64,000 nt of DNA from Thioalkalivibrio thiocyanodenitrificans ARhD 1 (GCF_000378965.1 NZ_KB900537.1:186001-250000), one strand, 5' to 3'. Numbered from the stretch's first letter, positions 17,194 to 26,370 are shown. Notes: generated by a model from the sequence alone, not told the origin. Translations and numbers: made by a program.

Positions 17194-17754
17194 TTACTTG
17201 CCCGGCGCCGCGCCCTGCTTGGAGATCGCGCCCAGCGCCTGGAGGTACTTGTCCGGAGAGCCGTACTCCAGAGCATAGAGCGCATCAAGAAAGGCGATGA
17301 TATCGTCGTGCTCGATCAGCACGCGCTTGGGGATGTTGTAGGTCGTCTTTCCTTCAGGATTCCAGGTGATGCGCTCTCCTTTCACGTAGAAAGACAGCGC
17401 CTTGTACAGTACGGTTTCCGCCTTGTCGGCACAGAACATGTGCCCTTCGGCGCGGGTGAATATCTCTTTCAGGTGGCAAATGACGAAGCGGTAGCGTTTG
17501 AGCGCAAATGCGGCCGTGCCGCGGATCCCGGCGCTGGCGATCAATCCATCGAGCAGCTTCTCGAAAGGGAAGACCACCTCGGCCCAGAGTCTTGTGGCAT
17601 CCAGGTTCTTCGCCGCGGCGTGCGCGCGCTGGAGTGCCGGCAAGCCGGAGACCGCCTGATAAGACGCCTCGCTCTGAGCCTGCGCTGCCGCCATCAGGCC
17701 CTCGAGCACCTGCGCAACAGGTTCGTTCTCGTCGCTGTGTTTCGTGCTTGTCAT
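17194..17754 (-). CDS. Hypothetical protein, 186 aa
   Basis: Start chosen at ATG 17754 (MTSTKHSDENEPVAQVLEGL) after GGGGTG; the frame is open upstream and overlaps the preceding gene's 3' end. The product is Ala-rich and helical in its first half, then FALKRYRFVICHLKEIF and a C-terminal segment ending KQGAAPGK. It has no signal peptide and no family I recognise. It lies 47 bp downstream of the HTH-type gene and is probably in the same transcript. Confidence 0.6.
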   Translation of the reverse strand: MTSTKHSDENEPVAQVLEGLMAAAQAQSEASYQAVSGLPALQRAHAAAKNLDATRLWAEVVFPFEKLLDGLIASAGIRGTAAFALKRYRFVICHLKEIFTRAEGHMFCADKAETVLYKALSFYVKGERITWNPEGKTTYNIPKRVLIEHDDIIAFLDALYALEYGSPDKYLQALGAISKQGAAPGK

Positions 17755-17801
17755 CGTAGACACCCCGGCCCTTGAGCCTTTGCGTTTTTCTGGAATGGGT
17801 T

Positions 17802-18263
17802 TTATTCGTAGAACGCCACGGTCGCCCATGCCGCACGCGCCTGCTCGCTGTCCGGCTCACCCTTGAGCCACCCGAGGTATGCGCTTTCCTTGAACATCTG
17901 GAGGTGAATTCTGATGCCGGCGCGGGCGCAGGCACGGCGAATACGATCCATGTAGAGGCCGTGCGTCGTGTTCGGCAGGCCCGAGAAATCCTCCCGGTAG
18001 CGGGACAAAGAGGCGTTGTCGGGGAAGCGCAACAGCACCGCTTCTCGATATCCGCCCTCAAGCAGCGAACTCACCGCGCTCTCAACGCCGGAGTCGAGAA
18101 GCGCATTGAGACGATCAAGGGAAGAAGAGAGATCCTCCGGGACAGGCTCGGCATCGCTCTCGAAGCGGATGATGCGCTCCTCGGATGTCGCGCAGAATCG
18201 CGCCAGATCGGCGACAGTCATACCCAGCCCTTCGCGAACAGTCTGAAGCGTAATTCCGTTCAT
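17802..18263 (-). CDS. HTH (Xre-like) domain protein, 153 aa
   Basis: ATG 18263 follows GAGAGG. The N-terminus (TLQTVREGLGMTVADLARFCATSEERIIRFES) fits an Xre-type helix-turn-helix. The C-terminal half (MDRIRRACARAGIRIHLQMF...WLKGEPDSEQARAAW) is of unknown type. TGCTACACT on the minus strand near 18333-18341 is the likely -10. It may regulate its own operon with the 186-aa gene downstream. Confidence 0.6.
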   Translation of the reverse strand: MNGITLQTVREGLGMTVADLARFCATSEERIIRFESDAEPVPEDLSSSLDRLNALLDSGVESAVSSLLEGGYREAVLLRFPDNASLSRYREDFSGLPNTTHGLYMDRIRRACARAGIRIHLQMFKESAYLGWLKGEPDSEQARAAWATVAFYE

Positions 18264-18383
18264 TCAAGCCTCTCTTCAATGCGCCACCCGAAGAGGGGCG
18301 CCATGGTTGTGATTTTGTCGTTCTGTTGTTAAGAGTGTAGCATGGGATACGGCCGATTCTCAAGATCAGAAGGCGGCGCGATA

Positions 18384-18415
18384 AAAACCCGGGCACCGCA
18401 AGGCGCCGGGTTGGT
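18384..18415 (-). terminator. Intrinsic terminator
   Basis: A GC-rich stem (AACCCGG / CCGGGTT type, about 18388-18412) with the T-run of the minus strand at 18382-18387. Confidence 0.6.
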
Positions 18416-18440
18416 AATGATTTCGCTGGTTGAGGCTCAT

Positions 18441-18638
18441 CTAGGCGCCCAGCCCGATAAGCTCAACAAACCTGCGCCCTGGGTGTTCACGCACGCGATC
18501 CCCGATGCATCGGGTCGGCTTCCACTCACCGTAAACCTGCTCCAGCGTGTGTGGCTGGATGACCTCGTTCGGGCCCTGCTGGCGAACGGTGACCAGGCGG
18601 TTCCCGTTTTTCATCTTGATCTTGAATGGTCGATTCAC
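18441..18638 (-). CDS. Small basic hypothetical protein, 65 aa
   Basis: The start is a GTG at 18638 because GAGGAGG lies at the right distance and no in-frame ATG fits. CTATACA near 18677-18683 is the probable -10. The product (NRPFKIKMKNGNRLVTVRQQGPNEVIQP...) looks like a small beta-barrel. Function unknown. Confidence 0.6.
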   Translation of the reverse strand: MNRPFKIKMKNGNRLVTVRQQGPNEVIQPHTLEQVYGEWKPTRCIGDRVREHPGRRFVELIGLGA

Positions 18639-18761
18639 TGCTCTGCCTCCTCGGTTGCCTATGACCTCTTGCAGTTTGTATAGCGATCACCGACCGACAT
18701 TCTCATTGACAGGAAGGCCAGGGCGTTACAGCGTCATGCGCCGCCCGGCGCCGTGAGCCGC

Positions 18762-19151
18762 TTAGAACAGATCGGGCTGCTCCACCAGGCGATGAACCCA
18801 TAGCCGAATCTGTTCAGGATCGGGCGTATGGGTGGAGCATAGCCCTCGCAGTTCCCCGAGAAGCGCCTCCGGGTGCAGGGCGATGCGGTGACCATTGAGG
18901 CGCAAGATGATATCGAGTACAGCGAAAGCCGTGCGCGCATTGGCGCCCGCGAAGGGCCGCTCGATGAGAATCTGCGCAAATATCCAGGCCGCCTCATCAA
19001 GAATACCGCCTCCGCAGCGATCCAGGGGCCGGCAGAGCGTGGATCTCAGAACCTCCGGTGCGCTCACGCCGCGCTCACCCCCGTAGCGCTCGGCCAGCTG
19101 GGCGTTCAGTGATAGCACCTGATCGAGATCTGGAAGGAGGGGCGTACTCAA
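18762..19151 (-). CDS. doc: Doc-like toxin of a type II toxin-antitoxin module
   Basis: 129 aa with the Fic/Doc fold pattern of death-on-curing proteins: an N-terminal helical region with ERYGGERGVSAPEVLRSTLCRP, then ERPFAGANARTAFAVLDIILRLNG. The core motif differs from Doc's HPFxxANKRTA: the His is Arg and the Lys is Ala. Doc phosphorylates EF-Tu; whether this variant is active is unclear. It overlaps the upstream antitoxin by 4 bp, the usual toxin-second order. The role would be stabilisation of the replicon. Confidence 0.75.
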   Translation of the reverse strand: MSTPLLPDLDQVLSLNAQLAERYGGERGVSAPEVLRSTLCRPLDRCGGGILDEAAWIFAQILIERPFAGANARTAFAVLDIILRLNGHRIALHPEALLGELRGLCSTHTPDPEQIRLWVHRLVEQPDLF

Positions 19152-19381
19152 GCGTCCAGCCCTCGGTAGATCTCATGGAATTCCCGCAAACTGGCATCGA
19201 AATGGCGCTGGATCGTGAGCCATCGACTTCCGTTCTGGTGGGTGCTCAGGTATTCGGAGCACGCCTTCTGGATAAGAGCCTCGAGAGTCTTTCCCTCGGA
19301 TCGAGCAATGGAGCGAAGCGCTTCGATGTGCTCGTGGCTCACCAAGATGCGGGTTTCCTCGGCCGGGGTTGGTGGGGGCAT
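19148..19381 (-). CDS. Antitoxin partner of the Doc-like toxin (ribbon-helix-helix type)
   Basis: 77 aa. The N-terminal TRILVSHEHIEALRSIARSEGKTLEALIQKACSEYL fits a ribbon-helix-helix DNA-binding domain, and the C-terminal SLREFHEIYRGLDA would wrap the toxin. It overlaps doc by ATGA. A CTATACA element near 19423 is the likely promoter, presumably autoregulated. Confidence 0.7.
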   Translation of the reverse strand: MPPPTPAEETRILVSHEHIEALRSIARSEGKTLEALIQKACSEYLSTHQNGSRWLTIQRHFDASLREFHEIYRGLDA

Positions 19382-19452
19382 ACGTTGAAGCCTCAGTTGG
19401 AGGGTTGCACGTTTTCACCCGTGTATAGCAACACCCCGCGTGATCCCTGGCG

Positions 19453-19500
19453 GTAACAAAGAGAAAGGCCCTCGCCGCCGTTTATGGCTGCGAGGGCCTT
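19453..19500 (-). terminator. Intrinsic terminator of the 19593-21935 gene
   Basis: AAGGCCCTCGC / GCGAGGGCCTT stem at 19465-19500 with a loop of about 14 nt, then a T-rich tail on the minus strand. Confidence 0.8.
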
Positions 19501-19592
19501 CTCGTCAAGCAGGCCCAGGGAATCAGGCGACGTGGGTGCTCAAGCTTCCGACACCCCGCCCGCGCTGGCATGTAGCGCGGGCGTCTGCGGCC

Positions 19593-21935
19593 TTAGAACC
19601 ATCCACCCCCGCCGCTTTCTTCGCATACGTCGTCCTGCTGCGCATAGCCGGTCGGCCAGTCCCAGCTATTGCCATAGAAGCCGCAAGCGTCCGCGCTGCT
19701 TGGGATTGCGACAAAGCCCGAACGGTTCTGGATGCCGAGGGGAATCTTGATCTGACCGTTCATAATCGAGAGAGTCTCAAGCCCGGTAAGGTCAACAAGA
19801 TTCGGATTATTGCTCAGATCCAGATCCCCGCCGACATAGTTCAGCTTGCTGAGGCCGTCGAGGCTCGTGAAGGAGTTCGAATCGAGGCGCAAATCTCCGC
19901 TTACCTGCGCCAACTTACGCAGACCGTCGATCGTCGTCAGCCCGTTGTTCTGAAGAAGGAGCGCACCGGTCACGTTTTCAAGATTACGCAATCCTTCTAC
20001 GTTGGGCAGAGAGTTCCCTGCAAGATCGATGGCGCCGCTGCTTACAACACTCGAAAGACCTTCTACGTTGCTGAGCGAACTGAACTTCACGGTGATCCCG
20101 CCACTGCTGATCGTTACAGTCGGGTAGGGCTTGTTGTACTGCCCGCAGCTTGCGCCGCCCATCGGGAGGCAATCAAGCGTCACGTGGGTCCAGTTGATCC
20201 CGCTCTCCCAGTTGCTCGGTACAGTAAGACCGTGGTCGAGCGCAAAGGACTCCCATGCGTTTGCAGCATCGGGTTCAAAGCTCGCAATCACCGTGCAGTC
20301 TTCGGTGATCGCGCCGGTGAAGTACTCGGTATTGTTCTGAAGCCATCCGCCACAACCGGTGGCGCCGACAACCACATAGCCGGCATCCGGGGTAATGGTG
20401 AATGACGTGCTGTCTCCGTACTCCACGGACCTTGAAGTCGGGCTGATCGAGCCGCCCTCTCCAGGCGATGTCGAGACCGTGTAGCTCTCGATATCCCACT
20501 GAGCATACAGCGTAGCGTCATTGGCCACTGCGTAGACCGTGGTGTCGCTCCAGGTGGCGCCACCGCCGCCCGCCTGGGTATTCCAGCCGGCAAAGCTGTG
20601 TCCGTCCCGGGTCGGGGTGGGCAGGGTGCCGACCTGCGAGTCAAACGTGACCGTCTTCCAGGAAGGCTGCACGGTGCCGCCCTGGGCATCGAAGGAGAGG
20701 GTGTACTCGTTGGCATCGAAAGAGGCCGAGACCGAGCAGTCCTCACTGATCGCACCGGTGGTGTAGGTGGATCCGTCGAGCGATCCGGCGCAGCCGGTCA
20801 CCGCATCGAGGCTGTAACCCGCATTGATGCTGACCGTGAAGTCCGCGGTATCGCCGTACTCCACCAGCTGGCTGGCCGGGCTGATCGAACCCCCTGTGCC
20901 GGCCGAGGCCGAGACCGTGTAGGCCTCGATATCCCACTGGGCATACAGCGTGGCGTTGCTGGGCTGAGTGTAGACGGTGGCGCTCGCCCAGGTGACGCCG
21001 TCACCACCCGCCTGGGTGTTCCACTCACCGAAGCTGTGCCCGTCCCGGGTCGGGGTGGGCAGGGTGCCGATGGCCTCGTCAAAGACCACTGCCTTGGAGG
21101 TTGGGCTGACCGATCCGCCCTGGGGATCGAAGGACAGCATGTAGGTGTTGGCATCAAACGAGGCCGACACCGAGCACACGCCGGTGATCACACCGGTGGT
21201 GTAGACGGATCCGGCCAACGCGCCTTCACACCCGGTCACCGCCGCGATGTAGTACCCGGTGTCCGGCGTAACCGTGAAGTCGGCGGTATCACCATACTCC
21301 ACCAGCTGGCTGGCGGGGCTGATCAAGCCGCCCGCCCCGGCGGTCGCCACGATCATAAAGCTCTCGATATCCCACTGGGCGTAGACGGCGGAGTCTCCCG
21401 CGATCAGGTAGGGCTCGGAGGCCTGCCAGGGGCTGCCGCCGGTGGGCTGCCAGTCCCAGCCAAGGAAGTTGTGCCCGTCGCGCGAAGGCTCAGGCAGGGT
21501 GCCTGTCGGCTCGCCGTAGACCACCGCCTGGCTGGAGGGGGTCACCGATCCGCCCTGGGCATTGAGATTCAGGGTGTAGGTGTTGGCCTCGAAGGCGGCA
21601 AACACGTTGCAGTGCGCCGTGACCGGGGCGGTGACAAACGTCGAGCCCGAGAGCGTGCCCCCACAGCCCGAGACCGAGAGAATCGAGTGCCCGGTATCGG
21701 GGCTCACGCCCACATTGGCGGTCTCGCCCTCGAGCACCTCCTGCATGGCGGGGTTGACCGAGCCCCCGTCGCCGGCCGAGGCCGAGACCACGTAGCTCTC
21801 AGGATCGGGCTCCGGCGCGCCGGAGGGCTCCTCCGAGGCGTTCTGGATGGAGATGCGCAGAACATATTCCGCGCCGCTGGCCGCAGGGCTTACCGCAAGC
21901 CCGCCGATCAGAAGTGCATAAAGTAGTGGTTTCAT
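19593..21935 (-). CDS. Large secreted InlB-repeat / leucine-rich surface protein (paralog 2)
   Basis: 780 aa from ATG 21935, which has a GAGGGG site and a signal peptide (MKPLLYALLIGGLAVSPAASG). After a Pro-rich linker (GAPEPDPES) there are several alternating divergent InlB B-repeats and Listeria-Bacteroides repeats ending in LYAQW. The last roughly 180 residues are leucine-rich receptor-L-like repeats (IDLAGNSLPNVEGLRNLENV, DGLSKLNYVGGDLDLSNN). The gene ends in a Gly-rich GGGGWF tail with no LPXTG anchor. The first 450 bp of repeat region is almost identical to paralog 1 (about 21360-21830 against 15340-15790). Probable adhesin. Confidence 0.85.
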   Translation of the reverse strand: MKPLLYALLIGGLAVSPAASGAEYVLRISIQNASEEPSGAPEPDPESYVVSASAGDGGSVNPAMQEVLEGETANVGVSPDTGHSILSVSGCGGTLSGSTFVTAPVTAHCNVFAAFEANTYTLNLNAQGGSVTPSSQAVVYGEPTGTLPEPSRDGHNFLGWDWQPTGGSPWQASEPYLIAGDSAVYAQWDIESFMIVATAGAGGLISPASQLVEYGDTADFTVTPDTGYYIAAVTGCEGALAGSVYTTGVITGVCSVSASFDANTYMLSFDPQGGSVSPTSKAVVFDEAIGTLPTPTRDGHSFGEWNTQAGGDGVTWASATVYTQPSNATLYAQWDIEAYTVSASAGTGGSISPASQLVEYGDTADFTVSINAGYSLDAVTGCAGSLDGSTYTTGAISEDCSVSASFDANEYTLSFDAQGGTVQPSWKTVTFDSQVGTLPTPTRDGHSFAGWNTQAGGGGATWSDTTVYAVANDATLYAQWDIESYTVSTSPGEGGSISPTSRSVEYGDSTSFTITPDAGYVVVGATGCGGWLQNNTEYFTGAITEDCTVIASFEPDAANAWESFALDHGLTVPSNWESGINWTHVTLDCLPMGGASCGQYNKPYPTVTISSGGITVKFSSLSNVEGLSSVVSSGAIDLAGNSLPNVEGLRNLENVTGALLLQNNGLTTIDGLRKLAQVSGDLRLDSNSFTSLDGLSKLNYVGGDLDLSNNPNLVDLTGLETLSIMNGQIKIPLGIQNRSGFVAIPSSADACGFYGNSWDWPTGYAQQDDVCEESGGGGWF

Positions 21936-22026
21936 CGACAAAGTCCCCTCACAGGATAGGTTGGTATTTTTCCGTATAGGTAAAATCCCACCCGTTTCGA
22001 AGGGCGCCCGCACCCGCCGCAGATCA

Positions 22027-22056
22027 TTGATGCCTGGTGTTTACTGGTGCTATACT
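22027..22056 (+). promoter_or_regulatory. Sigma-70 type promoter for the GNAT gene
   Basis: -35 TTGATG (22027-22032), an 18-bp spacer and -10 TATACT (22051-22056) preceded by TGC. Confidence 0.7.
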
Positions 22057-22094
22057 TTGTCACACCTTAAACAGAACGATCGGATACCCTGACC

Positions 22095-22751
22095 ATGCTG
22101 CACTTTGAACCTGCCTCTGACGGCGAATCCCCTCTGGGCTGGTGTACCTCCCAGAACACTTCCTCTGATTTCATTGAACGCCGGCGCGAGTCTCTGTCCT
22201 GGTACAGCGAGTCCGGCGCCCGCCTGGAGATCGGCGCCCTTTCATACACCGAGATCAGCGTCGAAGACGCCCAGGCGCTTCGCCACCCCCTTCATGATCT
22301 GTTTCGCGAGGCCGAGGACCTTCACGACATCTACCTCGCCTTGTTTGAAGACGATGACTACATCAAGCGCGGCGCGGAGCGCCTGGGGTACTACGGCACA
22401 GAGGATATCCTGGTCATCGACCAGATCTACCTCAACCCCAAGTACCGCGGGCACAAGATCGGGCTGGCCGCGATCGAGACGCTTATCGCGCGTCATTCGC
22501 ATTGCGGCGCGGTCACGCTCAATGCCTACCCTTATGCGCTCAGCCCGTCAGGCACGCCGGATGAGCAGCTCAAGACGCTTCGAAAAGGAATCGAGAAGCT
22601 CCATCTCTACTACCGCCAGCTTGGTTTTGAGGCGGTTGATCACACTTGCGCCGGAAGCCCGGTGATGCTGCGTCTGCCCGTAGGGCGCTACCCCAGCGCG
22701 CAGGACGCGGGATTCGACCCCTGGGCGCTGGATTCCATGGCGGTTGCCTGA
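22095..22751 (+). CDS. GNAT-family acetyltransferase-like protein, 218 aa
   Basis: The central part carries the GNAT core: ILVIDQIYLNPKYRGHKIGLAAIETLIARH, where RGHKIG resembles the acetyl-CoA loop R/QxxGxG/A, followed by a strand (AVTLNAYPYAL) and LYYRQLGFEAV. The acceptor is unknown. It lies 9 bp before the DUF4031 gene, which is probably co-transcribed. Confidence 0.75.
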   Translation: MLHFEPASDGESPLGWCTSQNTSSDFIERRRESLSWYSESGARLEIGALSYTEISVEDAQALRHPLHDLFREAEDLHDIYLALFEDDDYIKRGAERLGYYGTEDILVIDQIYLNPKYRGHKIGLAAIETLIARHSHCGAVTLNAYPYALSPSGTPDEQLKTLRKGIEKLHLYYRQLGFEAVDHTCAGSPVMLRLPVGRYPSAQDAGFDPWALDSMAVA

Positions 22752-22760
22752 TCGCGCGCC

Positions 22761-23039
22761 ATGGCGGTGTATGTCGACAAGCCGAGAAACCCTTATGGGC
22801 GGATGTTGATGTGCCACATGGTGGCGGACACCCTCGAGGAGCTCCATGAGATGGCCGATCGTATCGGGGTGGCGCGGCGCTGGTTCCAGGCCAACGCCAG
22901 CCACCCCCACTACGACATCTGCAAGGCCAAGCGGGCGATCGCGCTCTCTCTTGGCGCCGTCGAGGTCGGCCGTCGCGAACTGGCCGCCATCCTTCGAAGA
23001 ACCCGCCACCTGAGAGCCCAGGCGTCCCCTCTGCGTTGA
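22761..23039 (+). CDS. DUF4031 family protein, 92 aa
   Basis: MAVYVDKPRNPYGRM... followed by MCHMVADTLEELHEMADRIG, then WFQ...SHPHYDICKAKR, is the characteristic DUF4031 signature. It is a short family found on phages, plasmids and actinobacterial chromosomes, of unknown biochemical role. It looks full length and is in an operon with the acetyltransferase. Confidence 0.8.
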   Translation: MAVYVDKPRNPYGRMLMCHMVADTLEELHEMADRIGVARRWFQANASHPHYDICKAKRAIALSLGAVEVGRRELAAILRRTRHLRAQASPLR

Positions 23040-23076
23040 GGCTCGCGCCCCCTTTGCCCCGTTCTGGCCGGATTGC

Positions 23077-26000
23077 CTAGTTGTCGAGCGCGCTAAGCGG
23101 GGAGAGGTCTATCCACGAGCGCCTCCCGGGCCGGAAGTTAGGGCCCAGCGCGGGCAGCAGGTCGGTCTCGAGATCCTCGATCGTCACCGGAGTGCCATCC
23201 TCTCCCACCAGGCCGCTCTCAGTGAGGCGCCGGTCGATCTCCAGGAGCATGTGATCCGGCACCACCCCGGGCGCATAGATCCGGTACCGGTGGTAATCGC
23301 CGAGCTCCTGGTTGCGATCAAACAGATCCGCGAGCTCCTGGAGAATCTGCTCCACCTCCGCATCATCTTCGTTGAGCGTCGCGCGGTTGAGCTGCTCGAG
23401 CAGATCGGCGTAGGCGGCGATCACCCCCTCGCCAGACGGATCGAAGGCGATCAGCGCCGAGTACTGGCCGTAGTTGATACCGCGCAGCTCGTGCGTCATC
23501 TGCGCCTTGTAGTTATTCGCCCCGTAGCAGGACATCGGCTGACCTTGCTGCTGGAGCTCGTGCATATCCCCCACGTTCCAGAAGAGGCTCAGCTCATAGA
23601 GCAGCCCGTTCCACTGCTCAGGCGCCGCGGGCACGATGCGCCCCTGGGAGACGGAGAATCCGTGCGCGTAGACCCCGCCAAAGCCAATCTCGTCGCGGTT
23701 GTTTCGCGCAACGGGCAGGTACTGCTCTGGCTGAAGGCTGTAGTGCGCCGAACCGTCCCCGGCCACGGCGAGCAGCTGCACGGTGAGCGCTCCGTTTCTC
23801 CAGCGATACCCTCGACCCTCGTCGTTGACGGTGACGTGAGGATCCACGCTGTAGAGGTCCTGGGTGGTCTTTGGTGTATTGCGGTAATCATGGGTGTTGT
23901 TCACGCACCCGGCCTTGGTGCCATGCAGCACGCCTTCCTGGCCGATCCGCCCGGTGATGCTGATGCGAATGGTGGGGTTCGCGCACGGGCCCTCAGCGAG
24001 GATCTCATCGAGAGACACCACCAGCGACTGGCCCTGCTCATCGACCAGGTCCTGCGGATCACGGCCCAGCCGCACCAGCTGCTCGGTGAGCATCTGCTGG
24101 TACTCGAAACTGTCCCAGACCCGGCAGCCGATCTGGATTTCGGTGCCCCGGGAGAGATCGGCGTTGGTGAGCGTGACGATAAATCGCTGCGACGCGCTCA
24201 TCCCGACCACCTCATCGACCCGGTTGAGCTCGGGCTGCACCGTGTAGGGGGTTACCCCGACCTGTAGGCTCGGGCGAGCCCGCCGGGGCTCGATCTCCAG
24301 CAGATCGACGTAGTTGACGCCCTGCACCTTGTCGTAGGCGTGGTGGTGTGCATCCACGCGCCCGCCGGTCCCGTCCGCCTCGAGATAGGGGTTGATCTGC
24401 TCGGGATCCGGGTAGCCTTGCGCGGGGGTGCGCGCGGCGCCGGCGGGGCTGTCGGTCGTGACATCGAGATTGCCTCCGAACATGATCCCGCTCATGGGGG
24501 CATGCAGGTCCGGCAGCAGGGCGCCGTTGAGAAACACGGCATCCTTCCCGAAGCTCACCCGGGCGAAGGCCGGCTGGGAGATGTTGCCGGCGCCGAGGTT
24601 GAGCCCGAGCGGGTAGTGCTTCTCCTCATCGATGATCAGGGCATCCTGGTCATTGAGGGTGCCGTCGCGGTTGAAATCGAACAAGGCCCTGCTAAAGCGC
24701 CCTCCGGCATGGAGCTCGAGCTGCATGACCCAGTTCTCGCCGCTGTTGCTCACGGCGGGATTGTTGGTGGTGAACTGCACCCGGCCGCCCCTGACCTGCG
24801 GGCGGCCAAGCAGGCGCTCGCCGGCGCGCGGGAACTCCACCTCCCAGCCAAGATCCGGCGTCTCGCCGGACCAATCGGGGGTATTTGCGCTGGCCGCGAT
24901 GCGCACCTCACGGGTATTGTCGCCGCCATCAGCCGCGTCCCAGGTGTAGATGTGCTCCTCGAGATCCTGGCTTATCAGGCGGCTCTGCGTCACGCACGGG
25001 CTGACGCGCGATTCGCAATCATGACGGTCCCAGATGCCATAGAATGCCTGGGTATCGACATTGACCTCGTCGATGTTGCTGAGCAGGCTGCCGGTACCGA
25101 AGTAGACGAAAAGTCCGCCGGCGGGGTGGCGGGCGACATCGGGCTCGGCGGTGATCGGGCGATCGGCGCCAGCCGAGAACAGCAGGGCAGGGGAGCGATC
25201 GGCAAGCGTGATCCGCCAGAGATTGCCGCCGATATCGCCCGCGTAGGCATAATCCACCCGCCCGTCGATATCCGAATCAACCAGCGTCGGCCCGCCCAGC
25301 CCTTCCGAGGGCAGCGGCATCGAGACCGTGCTCACGGACCCGCCATCGAGCGGGATCAGGATCAGCGCCGAACTCTGAGACTGGCTGCCATAGCCATTGC
25401 CGCTGACGACATACCACCGCCCGTTGGGCAGGCGCGAGATCGCCGGGCGCTTGTGGATATGCCCGATCGTGGCGCCGATCGAGGGGTGTCCCTCGCCGGC
25501 CTCGAACAGCACCTTCGGGGACTCGCGGTCGGAAACATCGAGAACGAACAGCCCCTTACCCCCGGCGCCGAACCCTCCAGCCACGATCTGGCGCCCGTCT
25601 GGAAGGCGCCGCGCGCCCAGCTCGCCGTCCGCCATGTAGGTATGCGTATACGGGGTGCGCATCAGCCTGCTCATCCTTTGAAACAGGGGGGATGGCGCGT
25701 ATGCAAACACCTCTTCACCGTCCGCGGTGGAGAATCCGTGAACCAGCCCGTCATTGGCACCCACCACCACCAGATCATTGATGATCACGGGGCGCGAGTT
25801 GACGATATCGCCCAGCAGGCTGAAGCGGGTTCGATAGATACCGCCTTCCTCGGATCGCTCCAGGCTTCGATCCCCGCGCACGTAATTGAGGATGTCGCTT
25901 TCGTAGGGCCCGCTGGCCAGGGTTTCGTGGGCATAAGGATCGAGCGCCTCGCGCTGCTGTTCGCTGAGCCGGTCCCAGCGAAAGGCCACGGTGCCTGCCT

Positions 26001-26358
26001 CGTTGTAGGTGACGATGTTTCGTTCCTGCCAGAACAGCGCCGAGGCTTGCTCTGATTCCCACAAACGCGCCCTGGCGCTCCAGTTGCTGACGCCGTTCTC
26101 GGGCGGATTCGAGCCGATGGGCACGTCGGTGGATCGCTCGCCCTCGGCGCTGATACGGTACTGGATCAGGTCGCCCTGCCAGCCGCCGTTTTCAAACCAG
26201 ACCCGGTAGGCATGGGTATCGCCAAGCTCCAGGTTGTCGCTCTCCAGCACGTAGGGGGCGATGGTGCGCACCGGCTGGCTCTCGGGGTCGTGTACCGCCG
26301 CCCCGAGAGCAGGGGCGCAGAAAAGGAGGAGGAGGGGTGCAAGGATGCTGTTTTTCAT
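23077..26358 (-). CDS. pilY1: PilY1-like type IV pilus tip / adhesin protein
   Basis: 1093 aa with a signal peptide (MKNSILAPLLLLFCAPALG). The PilC/PilY1 beta-propeller lies in the N-terminal half (about residues 170-480: NSRPVIINDLVVVGANDGLVHGF, GGFGAGGKGLFVLDVSD, then the calcium loop DSDIDGRVDYAYAGDIGGNLW). The N-terminal von Willebrand A domain of P. aeruginosa PilY1 is missing, and instead there are about 600 residues of C-terminal sequence. PilY1 sits at the pilus tip, acts in adhesion and supports pilus extension. It is the last gene of the fimU-pilV-pilW-pilX-pilY1 operon. Confidence 0.85.
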   Translation of the reverse strand: MKNSILAPLLLLFCAPALGAAVHDPESQPVRTIAPYVLESDNLELGDTHAYRVWFENGGWQGDLIQYRISAEGERSTDVPIGSNPPENGVSNWSARARLWESEQASALFWQERNIVTYNEAGTVAFRWDRLSEQQREALDPYAHETLASGPYESDILNYVRGDRSLERSEEGGIYRTRFSLLGDIVNSRPVIINDLVVVGANDGLVHGFSTADGEEVFAYAPSPLFQRMSRLMRTPYTHTYMADGELGARRLPDGRQIVAGGFGAGGKGLFVLDVSDRESPKVLFEAGEGHPSIGATIGHIHKRPAISRLPNGRWYVVSGNGYGSQSQSSALILIPLDGGSVSTVSMPLPSEGLGGPTLVDSDIDGRVDYAYAGDIGGNLWRITLADRSPALLFSAGADRPITAEPDVARHPAGGLFVYFGTGSLLSNIDEVNVDTQAFYGIWDRHDCESRVSPCVTQSRLISQDLEEHIYTWDAADGGDNTREVRIAASANTPDWSGETPDLGWEVEFPRAGERLLGRPQVRGGRVQFTTNNPAVSNSGENWVMQLELHAGGRFSRALFDFNRDGTLNDQDALIIDEEKHYPLGLNLGAGNISQPAFARVSFGKDAVFLNGALLPDLHAPMSGIMFGGNLDVTTDSPAGAARTPAQGYPDPEQINPYLEADGTGGRVDAHHHAYDKVQGVNYVDLLEIEPRRARPSLQVGVTPYTVQPELNRVDEVVGMSASQRFIVTLTNADLSRGTEIQIGCRVWDSFEYQQMLTEQLVRLGRDPQDLVDEQGQSLVVSLDEILAEGPCANPTIRISITGRIGQEGVLHGTKAGCVNNTHDYRNTPKTTQDLYSVDPHVTVNDEGRGYRWRNGALTVQLLAVAGDGSAHYSLQPEQYLPVARNNRDEIGFGGVYAHGFSVSQGRIVPAAPEQWNGLLYELSLFWNVGDMHELQQQGQPMSCYGANNYKAQMTHELRGINYGQYSALIAFDPSGEGVIAAYADLLEQLNRATLNEDDAEVEQILQELADLFDRNQELGDYHRYRIYAPGVVPDHMLLEIDRRLTESGLVGEDGTPVTIEDLETDLLPALGPNFRPGRRSWIDLSPLSALDN

Positions 26359-26370
26359 GAGAATCTCCTC

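Noticed and set aside
19440-21926. Long plus-strand frames opposite the 19.6 kb adhesin gene (e.g. 20598-21926, 442 aa)
   Set aside because: They are antisense to a coherent repeat protein with a signal peptide, have no ribosome binding site, and their Gly/Arg-rich sequence is a shadow of the GC-rich repeat codons.
24340-26055. 571-aa plus-strand frame opposite pilY1
   Set aside because: PilY1 motifs, signal peptide and operon context are all on the minus strand.
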